Shown: piece after piece, positions 28,766 through 37,732 of the stretch | Numbering within the stretch: the first letter of the stretch is position 1 | How the letters are laid out: every line of letters starts with the position of its first letter | Source of the DNA: Collinsella sp. | GTDB lineage: Bacteria > Actinomycetota > Coriobacteriia > Coriobacteriales > Coriobacteriaceae | Reading direction: 5' to 3' | Length of the DNA: 64,000 nt | Assembly (NCBI GenBank): GCA_018381235.1 | Contig: JAGZSF010000010.1 | Location: forward strand, 124,001 to 188,000 | Program-made: the position numbers and the translations under genes | The notes under the pieces: generated by a model | Told to the model about the DNA's origin: nothing | The model's database searches: none | The model's input: the letters and a program-made list of their open reading frames with translations, nothing else

Positions 28766-28849
28766 GAGGTGCGGCAGATTGCCCTGAAAGAGGAGGGCAT
28801 AGACCTTAAGGGTCATGCCCGACGATTGAAGGGCAAGGTGCCGTGCCTC
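28766..28849. repeat. Palindromic repeat, family R2, copy d (diverged)
   Basis: GCGGCA and TTGCCC stems separated by a GA/GG 2x2 mismatch, and an inner GGGCAT-AG-ACC / GGT-C-ATGCCC hairpin. It shares the AGATTG and CAAGGTG mismatch blocks with the copies at 48900 and 50954. It begins 14 bases 3' of the agmatine deiminase stop. Confidence 0.65.
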
Positions 28850-28863
28850 GGGAAGACAGACAA

Positions 28864-30069
28864 TTACGCGGACGGCTCCTGCTGAGTAATGCAGTGGATG
28901 TTGCCGCCACCGAAGACGACCTGCTCGGACTGAACGCCGACGCACTTGTAGACGCCCTCGCCCCAGACCTCGTCGTAGATCTTCTGGAGCGTGTCGACGG
29001 CCAGCTGGTCGTTCTCGTCGCCGTACTGCGGGACGATAACGCCGTGGTTGGTCACGAGGTAGTTCATGTAGGAGGCGATCAGCGGCTCGTCGGGGACGCG
29101 CGGCTCGGCGTTCTCGTCGGCGTCGATGGTGTCGCAGGAAGCCTGGTCCATGAACAGCGGGTTCACGGGCATGCAGAGCTTGTAGACCTTCATCTTGCGG
29201 CCCTTGGCGTCGACGGCGTTGGAGAGGGTCTCGTAGGCAGCGTGGCACTGCTCGTAGAACGGATACTCGGGATCGTCGGTCCAAATGCAGGCCATGACGC
29301 CCGGCGCGATGAACGTGGCGACGTCGTCGATGTGGCCGTTGGTCTCCTCGGGGTCGATGCCCTCCTTGACCCAGATGACCTTCTCGACACCCAGGTAATC
29401 CTTGAGGTGCTCGTCCATGTAGGCGCGAAGCTCCTCGCTCCAGGGCTCAAACTTCTTGCGGTACTTGGGCCAGATGGACTCGGGATCCTCTTCCTCCTCC
29501 AGAACCGCAGAGCAGGTGCGGCCCGGGGAAAGCAGGCACTGGTCGGTCACGACAAGGGTGCCCTCGCCGTCGACGGTGATGGAGCCGCCCTCGAGGATCA
29601 TGTCGTCGGGACGATAGCGGCGGCAGCCGGAGAGCTCAGCCATCTTGAGGGCGATCTGCTCGTCCTTGTCCCACGGGAAGTACAGGCCGTCGACGAGGCC
29701 GCCGTAGGCGTTGAAGTGCCAGTGGTTGGCGCGCTTCTCGCCCTTGCCGTTGATGACGTAGGTGGCGGCAGTGTCGCGGAACCAGGCGTCGTCGGTGGTC
29801 ATCTCGATGACGGTGACGTTCTCGTCGTTCTCGAAGACGGCCTTGCAGTTGGCGTAGTCGACCTGGTTGGCGCACATATAGACCGGGGTGAACTCGGAGA
29901 TGGCGCGGGCGATGGCGGCATACTGCTTCTGGGCCGGCTTGGCGCCGTGGGCCCAGGTGTCGGTGCGGTGGGGCCAGCCCATCCACACGCGATCCTGCGG
30001 GGCGAACTCGGCGGGCATGAAGAAGCCGTCGGCCTTGGGGGTGGACTCGGACTCGGTGATCGTACGCAT
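28864..30069 (-). CDS. aguA: Agmatine deiminase, copy 2
   Basis: The 401-residue protein shows the same blocks as copy 1 (DDAWFRDTAA, FNAYGGLVDGLYFPW, ILEGGS, TNGHIDDVA) and catalytic Cys393 in GGGNIHCITQQ. It carries an insertion of about 25 residues (around LEEEEDPESIWPKYRKKFEPW) before the conserved DYLGVEKVIWVKEGI. ATG at 30069 has GGAGG 7 bases upstream. It stands between two antiporter genes and downstream of the putrescine carbamoyltransferase gene, so it is the likely main copy for agmatine fermentation. Confidence 0.93.
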   Translation of the reverse strand: MRTITESESTPKADGFFMPAEFAPQDRVWMGWPHRTDTWAHGAKPAQKQYAAIARAISEFTPVYMCANQVDYANCKAVFENDENVTVIEMTTDDAWFRDTAATYVINGKGEKRANHWHFNAYGGLVDGLYFPWDKDEQIALKMAELSGCRRYRPDDMILEGGSITVDGEGTLVVTDQCLLSPGRTCSAVLEEEEDPESIWPKYRKKFEPWSEELRAYMDEHLKDYLGVEKVIWVKEGIDPEETNGHIDDVATFIAPGVMACIWTDDPEYPFYEQCHAAYETLSNAVDAKGRKMKVYKLCMPVNPLFMDQASCDTIDADENAEPRVPDEPLIASYMNYLVTNHGVIVPQYGDENDQLAVDTLQKIYDEVWGEGVYKCVGVQSEQVVFGGGNIHCITQQEPSA

Positions 30070-30437
30070 AAGATTTCCTCCAAATCGAACGATCGCTTGC
30101 TGCGGGCGGGTTACCCGCAGCCTAAAACCAAGAGATGGTAGGCGCCCGTTCCCCGGCAAAGGTCGGGGCGCCCGGTGCCGGTTTTCACGGAATCGCACCG
30201 GCAAGCGACGACGTAACCAAGTGCGCGGAGACAAAACGCACGAAGGATACGGAAGAGAGATTGGGGTGGGCGGTGGTTACCGGAGCTATCGCTCACACCC
30301 ACCCCGGGGGAATGGTTAGCAAACCTGTCGCTTGGACACGCCTCCGAAGAGGCTAGAGTGCCCGGAGTCGGGAGCGACAAGCCCGACGAAGCGCGCGTTG
30401 GTACACGAGGAGGGTTGGAGCCCCAGAACCGGGTGCT
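30070..30437 (-). promoter_or_regulatory. GC-rich structured leader of agmatine deiminase copy 2
   Basis: 368 bp with no gene. Read on the minus strand it contains several stems: GGGGTGGG / CCCACCCC (about 30264-30307), GCCGGT / ACCGGC, GGCGCCC / GGGCGCC (30141-30173) and CTGCGGG / CCCGCAG (30095-30115), the last just before the ribosome site. It could be a regulatory RNA leader. I do not match it to a known riboswitch class. Confidence 0.4.
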
Positions 30438-31877
30438 CTAGTTCTCCTCGGCCTCGGCGGCCTCCTCAGCGAGACGCTGGGCTGCGAGCTCAGGGGTCAG
30501 ACCCTTGTACTCGGTCTCGCGGCCCTTAGCGCTGACGACGCGGACGACCTCGCCGATGAGCACGAGCACGATGAAGATAACGATCATCGGGACCTTGTCG
30601 CCAATTTCAGCAGCGGAGAACGGGATCAGCGTGGCAACGATGGCAAGAACCAGCTCGATGCAGGGGATGGCCAGCATGACCTTCATCATGGCGCCCTTAA
30701 ACGGGAACGTGAAGATGCGCTCACGGTTGGGGTCGTTCTTACGAAGGTTGAGGAACGCCGGGAACATCGGGATGTAGGTCAACAGCAGGAAGACGACAGA
30801 GGTGCCAAAGAGCATCCAGAAGACACCGTTGGAGATGGCGTCGATGGGAACGAGCTGCAGGCACAGCACCAGGGAGGCAACGACAGCGTTGACCAGGTTG
30901 GCGCCGTTGGGCATGTCGTCATCCGAGATCATCGAGGCGAAGACCTTGGGCATGTTGCCGTGCTCGGCAGCGTAGCGAGCAACGGAGTTAACGCCGAAGG
31001 ACCAAGCGGCCATGTTGGCGAACAGGGTGATCAGGAAGGCGATGCAGATGACCTTAAAGATCATGGAGTCGCCCACCATGGTCTGGACTGCGACGATCAT
31101 GCCGTAGTCGGGATCGATGGAGTCGGCCGGCACGGCGGCGCCGATGCCAAAGCCAGCGAACAGGTAGATCACGGCGATGGACAGGCCACCGACGATGATA
31201 GCCTTGGGGATATCGCGAGCGGGATCGGCCATGTCGTCGGTCATGGTGCAGATGACCTCGAAGCCCATGAAGTTAAAGATGATGATCGACAGGTAGCCGA
31301 GAGCGTTGGTGTTGGTGAGCTCGGGCAGGAAGGTGGCAGCGGACATGTCGTTCGCAAAACCGTTCTCCATGGCATACCAAATGCCCAAAGCGCCAACGAT
31401 AACGGCAACGGCGACCTTGATGATGGCGCCACCGTTAAGGACCCACTCGGAGTCGGCCGCCTTGGAGCGGCCCATGAGGTAGACGATCCACACAAAGGCA
31501 AGATCGATACCCATCTTGGCGATCAAGTTGAACTCGACGCCAAAGACCATGCCCAAAATGTCGGGGAACATGGTAGCCAGCGAGGCGATCCACAGCGGGT
31601 AGTTGACCCAGTAGTAGTACGAGATGCGGGCGCCCCATTTGTCGCCCAGGCCATCGCGTACCCAGTCGTAAATGCCGCCCTCGCCGTCATAGGTGGTACC
31701 GAGCTCGGCGACAACCATGCCGTAGGGAAGCAGGAAGGTCAGGATCAGGAAGATCCACCAGAAGAACTGCTGGTTGCCAATGGCAGCAGCAGGAGCGGCG
31801 GCCTCGCAAACGAAGACGACGCAGATGATGGTCGAAATGACCGTCAAGAAGGAAAGCTTTTTCTTTCCGTCGCTCAT
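30438..31877 (-). CDS. APC-family amino acid/polyamine antiporter, copy 2
   Basis: The 479-residue membrane protein of about twelve helices closely parallels copy 1 (APAAAIGN near residue 30, AELGTTYDGEGGIYDW, FNFMGFEV) but has a longer, Glu-rich cytoplasmic tail (QRLAEEAAEAEEN). It lies directly between putrescine carbamoyltransferase and agmatine deiminase on the same strand, the arrangement expected for an agmatine:putrescine antiporter (AguD role; inference). Nearest alternatives are glutamate:GABA or arginine:agmatine antiporters. Confidence 0.85.
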   Translation of the reverse strand: MSDGKKKLSFLTVISTIICVVFVCEAAAPAAAIGNQQFFWWIFLILTFLLPYGMVVAELGTTYDGEGGIYDWVRDGLGDKWGARISYYYWVNYPLWIASLATMFPDILGMVFGVEFNLIAKMGIDLAFVWIVYLMGRSKAADSEWVLNGGAIIKVAVAVIVGALGIWYAMENGFANDMSAATFLPELTNTNALGYLSIIIFNFMGFEVICTMTDDMADPARDIPKAIIVGGLSIAVIYLFAGFGIGAAVPADSIDPDYGMIVAVQTMVGDSMIFKVICIAFLITLFANMAAWSFGVNSVARYAAEHGNMPKVFASMISDDDMPNGANLVNAVVASLVLCLQLVPIDAISNGVFWMLFGTSVVFLLLTYIPMFPAFLNLRKNDPNRERIFTFPFKGAMMKVMLAIPCIELVLAIVATLIPFSAAEIGDKVPMIVIFIVLVLIGEVVRVVSAKGRETEYKGLTPELAAQRLAEEAAEAEEN

Positions 31878-31908
31878 GATGAGCTCCTTCGCTCAGTCTT
31901 GGACAGAT

Positions 31909-31948
31909 CCGAGGCCCTAAGGTATTAAGGCAATTGCTTGGGCCTCGG
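31909..31948. terminator. Hairpin between carbamoyltransferase and antiporter genes
   Basis: CCGAGGCCC and GGGCCTCGG form a perfect 9-bp stem with a 22-base loop. There is no T-run on the minus strand, so partial termination or mRNA processing is more likely than full termination. Confidence 0.5.
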
Positions 31949-32010
31949 TGAGCGGGCGACAGGAGACGAGCATCCGCCGCCCGCAAACGTGCTTTTAGAA
32001 GCCTTGAGGC

Positions 32011-33084
32011 TTAGAGCTGCTCGAGAGCCTCGAGAGCGGCGTGGAGCTCAGCCTTGGCGGAGTACTCGACACCCTCGTCGTTGAGCGGGGTGCGCTTGCC
32101 CAGGGCGGCAAGGAGAGCACGGATGGAGTGCTTGCGGTTCTCGGCCTCGACCCAGCACAGGGAGCGCTCGGGATCGTCCATGACTTCGTCGACGACCTCC
32201 TCGTTGCGGGTGGCCGGCAGGCAGTGCATGAACTTGGAGTTGGGGCCGGCAAAGTTCATCATGTCCATGGTGACCTGATACTTGGGATAGAACACGTCCA
32301 TGTAGTTCTCGCCCGAGACCTCCTCGTCGTACAGGCCATACCACACGTCGGTGTAGATGAAGTCGGCGCCCTTGATGCACTCGATGTCGTCGGAGATGAC
32401 GACAGAGCCGCCGGAGACCTTGCAGTTCTCCTCGGCGATGGCCATCATCTGCTTGCCGAACTCGGCGCGCTCCTCGACGGTGCCAACGTGCAGGCCGCCG
32501 TCGGGGATCTGGTGGCCCTTAGGTCCAAACTGGACAAACTTCATGCCGACCTTGGAGGCGATGAACATGAGGGAGACGCAGACCTGGGTGGCGTCGCCGA
32601 TGAAGGCCAGGGTGCAGTCCTCGATCTTCTTGCCCTCGGGGAGGTTCTCGAGCATGGTCATGAGGTCGCCCATCTCCTGCGTGGGATGGTTGAACTCGGA
32701 CATGCCGTTGATGACGGGCACAGCGGAGCCCTCGGCGAGGCCGACGACGTCCTTGTGACGGTCAACGCGAGCCATCATGATGTCGAGCAGCGAGCCCATA
32801 ACGCGAGCGGTGTCGCCCAGGGACTCGTGACCGCCGAGCTGGATGGTGCCAGGGCCATAGAACTGAGCATGGCCGCCGAGGTCGGTCATAGCGGTCTCGA
32901 AGGAAAGACGAGTGCGGGTGGAGACCTGCTGGAAGATCATGCCAAGGCTCTTGTTGCGGTGCAGGTGCGGATAATAACCGTCAACCTTGATGGCCTTCTT
33001 CATTGCCAGACCAAGATCCTCGATAGCCAGGATCTGCTCTTTGGTGAAGTCGTTGGTGTCGATGAAATCCTTAGGCAGTGCCAT
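32011..33084 (-). CDS. Putrescine carbamoyltransferase
   Basis: The 357-residue enzyme splits N-carbamoylputrescine with phosphate into putrescine and carbamoyl phosphate. It has the carbamoyl-phosphate site STRTR, then HPTQ and MHCLPA. The segment DVWYGLYDEE replaces the SMG loop of ornithine transcarbamylase and is typical of the putrescine enzyme, which with the agmatine deiminases nearby decides the call. ATG at 33084 has AAAGGAA 6 bases upstream. It heads the minus-strand polyamine cluster. Carbamate kinase, needed to make ATP, is not in the window. Confidence 0.9.
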   Translation of the reverse strand: MALPKDFIDTNDFTKEQILAIEDLGLAMKKAIKVDGYYPHLHRNKSLGMIFQQVSTRTRLSFETAMTDLGGHAQFYGPGTIQLGGHESLGDTARVMGSLLDIMMARVDRHKDVVGLAEGSAVPVINGMSEFNHPTQEMGDLMTMLENLPEGKKIEDCTLAFIGDATQVCVSLMFIASKVGMKFVQFGPKGHQIPDGGLHVGTVEERAEFGKQMMAIAEENCKVSGGSVVISDDIECIKGADFIYTDVWYGLYDEEVSGENYMDVFYPKYQVTMDMMNFAGPNSKFMHCLPATRNEEVVDEVMDDPERSLCWVEAENRKHSIRALLAALGKRTPLNDEGVEYSAKAELHAALEALEQL

Positions 33085-33485
33085 GTCGATTTCCTTTCCG
33101 CCGGTCTTGCCGACTATTACTATGAGGCGCTCGAACATCACGCCTCGTGTTGACAAGACCATCATTCACCCGTATGCAATTTTTACCTAGTTTATTCGGG
33201 ATTAAAGACCGTTCACGGAGTTACACCCCCTCTAAACCAATATAAACCCGCAGGTCAAGAGTTTACAGGGGGTTTACCATCTAGAACCGCGAACGGTATA
33301 CGGCTATGCTGTATCTCGGCGCCTAATCCGCAATGAAACGAAGGCTTAACCTGGTTTGGTGTTACAATGAAACCGCAGGTCAGAGGTATCGAGTAACACT
33401 CTTGAAAGGTTTTGAGCTTAAGGCCTTTCTAAGGTTTGTGACGCGGATGTGGCTCGCCTGTGTGGGGCGTGTGGACGGCTCGCTG
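33085..33485. promoter_or_regulatory. Promoter region of the agmatine cluster
   Basis: A gene-free 400 bp. It holds ACCGTTC / GAACGGT (33208 and 33290), CCCCCT / AGGGGG, and TAAACCCGCAGGTCAAGAG followed by TTTAC at 33243-33266. A second AAACCGCAGGTCAGAG at 33370-33385 is identical over 16 bases to part of repeat R1. These are candidate sites for a LuxR-type activator. Confidence 0.5.
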
Positions 33486-34472
33486 TTAGCGCTGCGGCTC
33501 TGCGGCGCGCACCTGCTCGATGACCTTTTCCATCGTGGCGTCGATACGGTCTTTTTTGAGCTCGCATTCCCAGATGGTTATGGGCGTCCAGCCCATTTGA
33601 GTGAGTGCTGCCACGGCAGCGCGGTCGCGCTCGACGTTGCGGCGAAACTTTGCCTCCCAAAACTCAACGTTGCGCTTGGGCTTGCTAGGGTTGCATTTGG
33701 GACAGCGGTGCCAAAAACAGCCGTTGACGAAGATGGCGATCTTGCGGCCGGGGAAGGCGATGTCGGGCTTGCCGGGAACCTTCCATTCCAAACGATAGCC
33801 CGTAAGGCCCGCGGCCCGTAGGCGCTGGCGAACGAGCAGCTCGGGCTTGGTGTTGGCGCGTTTGTTGCCCTTCATGGACTTTTTGATGGCGGCGCGACGG
33901 CGTACCAGTTCGCGCTCGTCAGCGGAGAGGTCCGAGGTATCGATGCCGTCGATCAGACCGGGCTTGGGACGCTTTTTGCTGTGGCGCTTGGCTTTGCGCT
34001 TGGGTTTGGTAACGGGCTCGTCGGCTGTGGTGGACTCGGTGCGGTTGGCGGCGTTGGCCTCAAGCCGGTCCTCCTTCAGCTCAATCAGGGCATCAATGAG
34101 CCCCTTGTCGGCGGGCATCCATTCCACCGTGGCAAGCGAGGTGCGCGGAATCCAGCGGATATCGAGTTGGCGGTCGTGCTTCTGCGGCTCATCGGATTCA
34201 TCGGCGAGCGAGCAGTAGTAGCACTCCATGGAGAGATGGAAATCGGGGTAGTCGTACTCAACGGTGTAAAAATCGCGCAGGTTGGTGACTTTGACCCGTA
34301 GCTCTTCCATGAGCTCGCGGCGTACAGCGTCCTCGGGCGTCTCGCCGCGCATGAGCTTGCCACCGGGGAACTCCCAAAGTCCCTGCATGTCGCCATAGCC
34401 GCGCTGCACGGCAAGCAGCTCATCGGATCCTTCCTTGCGAATGATCCCAGCGGCAACATGAACAGTCTTCAA
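33486..34472 (-). CDS. Nudix (MutT-like) hydrolase fused to a Vsr-type endonuclease
   Basis: One 328-residue frame joins two DNA-care domains. Residues 1-130 are a Nudix hydrolase with the box G38-x5-E44-x7-REL-x-EE (GKLMRGETPEDAVRRELMEE). After a Lys-rich linker (about 150-172), residues 190-328 match very-short-patch-repair endonuclease: Asp237 in GKPDIAFPG, the CFWHRCPKC zinc/intercalation block (252-260), NVEFWEAK, NVERDR and WEC (Cys303). The start is TTG, with GGAGG 7 bases upstream. No cytosine methyltransferase gene is nearby. Likely roles: removal of oxidised nucleotides and nicking at G:T mismatches (from the families). Confidence 0.9.
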   Translation of the reverse strand: MKTVHVAAGIIRKEGSDELLAVQRGYGDMQGLWEFPGGKLMRGETPEDAVRRELMEELRVKVTNLRDFYTVEYDYPDFHLSMECYYCSLADESDEPQKHDRQLDIRWIPRTSLATVEWMPADKGLIDALIELKEDRLEANAANRTESTTADEPVTKPKRKAKRHSKKRPKPGLIDGIDTSDLSADERELVRRRAAIKKSMKGNKRANTKPELLVRQRLRAAGLTGYRLEWKVPGKPDIAFPGRKIAIFVNGCFWHRCPKCNPSKPKRNVEFWEAKFRRNVERDRAAVAALTQMGWTPITIWECELKKDRIDATMEKVIEQVRAAEPQR

Positions 34473-34504
34473 CAGGAGTCCTCCCTCAACATCAACAAGT
34501 GGCA

Positions 34505-34617
34505 GGGTAGTCTTTTTGGGACGGGGCTTTTTTAGCTGCCCTATGTCAAATGCGGCCTCATGCTTCGAAGGTTTCAGATGGGGTAGCTAAAAAAGCCCCG
34601 TCCCAAAAAGACTACCC
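34505..34617. repeat. Long palindrome R4 with terminator-like arms
   Basis: A perfect 33-bp arm (starting GGGTAGTCTTTTTGGGACGG) pairs with its complement across a 47-base loop. T6 and T5 runs lie in the arm, so it could stop RNA polymerase from either side. It lies between the divergent starts of the Nudix-Vsr and BceA-like genes, an odd place for a terminator. Confidence 0.8.
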
Positions 34618-34674
34618 CTACCTTACACAACGGTAAGGCAAGCGTAAGCCATATCGATGGTAGCCGACTCGTCT

Positions 34675-34710
34675 TCTTGCGACTATAGATGCCGTAGACT
34701 AATCGCAAGA
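34675..34710. promoter_or_regulatory. Inverted repeat before the Bce-type transporter
   Basis: TCTTGCGA and TCGCAAGA, 20 bases apart, end at the ribosome site of the ATPase gene and enclose TATAGAT. It is a candidate response-regulator or repressor site. Confidence 0.45.
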
Positions 34711-34721
34711 AAGGACTCGGT

Positions 34722-35507
34722 ATGCAAACCACGCACATGGCGACCCCGGTACTGGAGGTCGCGCATCTCGAAAAAGTATATGGAGCGCTGGGCAACGTGA
34801 CCCGCGCGCTCAACGACGTCAGCTTTACCGTCAACCGCGGCGAATTCGTTGGCATCATGGGCGCTTCGGGCTCGGGCAAGTCGACGTTGCTCAACTGCGT
34901 GTCGACCATCGATAGCGCCACGAGCGGCACGATCCGCATTAACGGTCAGGACGTGACGCGCATGAAGCAGGCCAAGCTTTCGCAGTTCCGCCGCGAGGAG
35001 CTCGGCTTTATCTTCCAGGACTCCAACCTGCTCGATACGCTCACGGCACGCGAGAATATCGCCCTGCCGCTCACCATTGCCCGCACAAACTCGGCAGAGA
35101 TCTCGACCCGCGTGCAGGATGTGGCAGCGCGCCTGTCCATCAGTCAGGTGCTCGACAAGTATCCCTACCAGATGTCCGGCGGTCAGCAGCAGCGCGTTGC
35201 CGCGGCTCGCGCGCTCGTCACCGACCCCACCATGATCATGGCCGACGAGCCCACCGGCGCCCTCGATTCCAAGAGCGCCCGCCTGCTGCTCGAGAGCCTG
35301 GAGGCCCTCAATCGCCGCCTGCGCGCCACCGTGCTCATGGTCACGCATGACAGCTTTGCCGCCAGCTACACGAGCCGCGTGCTGTTTATCCGCGACGGCA
35401 AGATCTTCACCGAGCTGCGCCGCGGCGACACCGACCGTCGCGAGTTCTTCGACCGCATTATGGAGGTCGTTGCCATGATGGGCGGTGAGGGCTCCGATGC
35501 TCTGTAA
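34722..35507 (+). CDS. ABC transporter ATP-binding protein, BceA/MacB type
   Basis: The 261-residue ATPase has Walker A GASGSGKST (47-55), Q-loop FQDSNLL, signature MSGGQQQR, Walker B MIMADEPTGALD and switch THD. These match the family that partners FtsX-like permeases in peptide-antibiotic sensing and resistance. ATG at 34722 has AAAGGA 6 bases upstream. It overlaps the permease gene by 11 bp. No two-component system gene is adjacent. Confidence 0.92.
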   Translation: MQTTHMATPVLEVAHLEKVYGALGNVTRALNDVSFTVNRGEFVGIMGASGSGKSTLLNCVSTIDSATSGTIRINGQDVTRMKQAKLSQFRREELGFIFQDSNLLDTLTARENIALPLTIARTNSAEISTRVQDVAARLSISQVLDKYPYQMSGGQQQRVAAARALVTDPTMIMADEPTGALDSKSARLLLESLEALNRRLRATVLMVTHDSFAASYTSRVLFIRDGKIFTELRRGDTDRREFFDRIMEVVAMMGGEGSDAL

Positions 35508-37698
35508 ACTCGCTTGGGGCAACGTCCGCCGTGCCGGCCGCGACTACCTCGTCTACCTTTTGACGCTCACCCTGGGCGTCACGGTCTTCTATGCCTTTAA
35601 CACCATCTCGATGCAGGTCGACATCGCCGGAATCGATGAAGAGGGCTTGGCGCAGGTTATGGGCAGCATACTCGGCGACCTGACGTACTTTTTGGCCGGT
35701 GTCATGGCCTTTTTGATGGTGTACGCCAATAACTTCATCATGAAACGCCGCAAGAAGGAGTTTGGCCTGTACCAGGTGCTCGGCATGGGGCGCGGGCGCG
35801 TCGCTACGATCATGGCGCTCGAGACCGTGATAGTATCGGTCGTGGCCTTTGTCGCCGGCATTGTGCTGGGTGTGGGACTCTCCCAGCTCATGACGTTCTT
35901 TACGGCCTCGCTTTTTAAGACACAGATCGCCAATTTCCACTTCTTTTTCTCGGTGCATGCGTTCAATCTGACCCTTGCCTGCATGCTCGTAATGTTTGTG
36001 CTCACGCTACTGCTGAACCTTCGCGCCGTGCGTCGTACCAAACTCATCGAGCTTATGGGTGCCGAGCGTCGCAACGAGAGCATCAAGACACGCAACCCCT
36101 GGATCGCGATTGCCATCTTTGCCGTGGGCGCGGTGCTTGTGGGCGTGGCCTATTACCGTCTGCTACGTGATGGGTTCCCGCTAACCGCGACGGACAGCAA
36201 GCTGCAAGAGGCCATGAACCAGTTTGGTATTACGACCGCTATGGTTACCGTGGGCACCTTTGCCCTGTTCTGGGGACTCTCGGGCATGCTCATCAAGCTG
36301 CTGCAGAGCCTGCGCGGCGTGTATTGGCGCGGCCTCAACATGTTTACCGTGCGCCAGCTTGCGGCCAAGGTCAACACGGTGTGCTTTTCGATGGGCGTCA
36401 TCGCGATGCTCCTGTTTTTGGCCATCACCTCGGTGACGTGCGGTATGTCAATTGCCAACGTGATGAATGAAAACCTGGAGCGCTATAACCCTGTTGACGT
36501 GTCTCAGACGTATGTCTATTACACGCCCGATACGCTCGACTACTACAAAGAATATGTCAATCCGTCTGAAGCCGACCGCATGGTGCTAGCCGATACAACG
36601 GTCGATTTGTACTCCGCATGGCACGGCAAGGGCAAGTCGGCGGACAACAACGACGAGACCGGCAAGAAGGTCAATATCGCCGATGTTGCCGGTGAGCATG
36701 TTCAGATCGATTCGTATCTGAGTTACCCGTTTGGCGGTTCGAATCCTTCGGTGTCTGCGGGTGAGATGTGCAAGACCATGGGCGAAAAGCTCCCCAAGGC
36801 GCTCGGGGGTAGCAATGCCGATACGATGGGTCTGTTTGTGACGCCGGCGAGCCAGTACAACAAACTGCGCCAGATGATGGGCGAGGAGCCGGTGAGCATT
36901 GGCCGCGACCAGTACCTGCTTACGTGTGATATGGGCGGTGAGCTGGGCGACCTGTACACCAAGTACATGGCCGGCGGCCATACCCTCACCTTGGGCGGGC
37001 ATGAGCTCAAGCCCGCAACCGATAAGTCGGACAAGGACACGGCGGCCATCGCCAACTCGGCGACGGGCAGTAACCCGGGTACCGTCGTCGTTGCCGACGA
37101 GCTGTTGTCCCAACTTAATCTGCAGCCGTATTCCAGCAGCCTGCTCGTTAATTACAAACAGGGGATGGATACGACCGAGGCAGACGAGAGCATTAAATAC
37201 ACTTTGCTCGACAATCTGCTCGTTGACGGCAAGGAGCCAGGGTCATGGGGAATCTTCATCACACGCTCCGAGATGTACACGCAAGCAGCGCAAATGAACG
37301 GCATGATTAGCTATCTGGCCATCTACATTGGCTTTGTACTGGTCGTTGCGTGCGCGGCGATACTGTCGATCCAGCAGCTCTCCAATGTGGCCGACGGCAG
37401 CCGCAGCTATCGTGTGCTGGCGCAGATCGGCTGTGACGACCGCCAGATTCGCCATTCGGTGATGGCGCAGCAAGCGGTATTCTTCTTGTTCCCGCTGGCA
37501 GTGGGCCTGGCGCACTCCTTTGTGGCGCTCAAGGTGATTATCGAGCTGGTGAGCATATTCGGAGATATGAGCATCGGCGGCACCGTGGGCCTCACCTGTG
37601 CAATCTTCCTGGCAGCATACGGTGGCTACTTCTTGGTAACGTACCTCATGAGCGCCGGCATGGTACAAGCCGCCATCGCCACCCGCTACAGCGAGTAA
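35497..37698 (+). CDS. FtsX-like ABC transporter permease, BceB type
   Basis: The 733-residue membrane protein has about ten helices: one near the N-terminus, groups around 60-230 and 290-330, then an extracytoplasmic domain of roughly 270 residues (about 340-610) and a final trio of helices. This is the BceB layout, in which the large outer domain contacts bacitracin-like or antimicrobial peptides. ATG at 35497 has GAGGG 6 bases upstream; the GTG at 35485 is an alternative. It is translationally coupled to the ATPase gene. The peptide substrate is unknown. Confidence 0.88.
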   Translation: MLCKLAWGNVRRAGRDYLVYLLTLTLGVTVFYAFNTISMQVDIAGIDEEGLAQVMGSILGDLTYFLAGVMAFLMVYANNFIMKRRKKEFGLYQVLGMGRGRVATIMALETVIVSVVAFVAGIVLGVGLSQLMTFFTASLFKTQIANFHFFFSVHAFNLTLACMLVMFVLTLLLNLRAVRRTKLIELMGAERRNESIKTRNPWIAIAIFAVGAVLVGVAYYRLLRDGFPLTATDSKLQEAMNQFGITTAMVTVGTFALFWGLSGMLIKLLQSLRGVYWRGLNMFTVRQLAAKVNTVCFSMGVIAMLLFLAITSVTCGMSIANVMNENLERYNPVDVSQTYVYYTPDTLDYYKEYVNPSEADRMVLADTTVDLYSAWHGKGKSADNNDETGKKVNIADVAGEHVQIDSYLSYPFGGSNPSVSAGEMCKTMGEKLPKALGGSNADTMGLFVTPASQYNKLRQMMGEEPVSIGRDQYLLTCDMGGELGDLYTKYMAGGHTLTLGGHELKPATDKSDKDTAAIANSATGSNPGTVVVADELLSQLNLQPYSSSLLVNYKQGMDTTEADESIKYTLLDNLLVDGKEPGSWGIFITRSEMYTQAAQMNGMISYLAIYIGFVLVVACAAILSIQQLSNVADGSRSYRVLAQIGCDDRQIRHSVMAQQAVFFLFPLAVGLAHSFVALKVIIELVSIFGDMSIGGTVGLTCAIFLAAYGGYFLVTYLMSAGMVQAAIATRYSE

Positions 37699-37732
37699 CA
37701 AGCGGGCAAAACCGTCGCAAAATCAGAGCGAA

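Noticed and set aside
28582..28800. Possible 72-residue hydrophobic protein on the minus strand
   Set aside because: It crosses terminator-like and palindromic structures, has no ribosome site and resembles no protein; the DNA looks structural instead.
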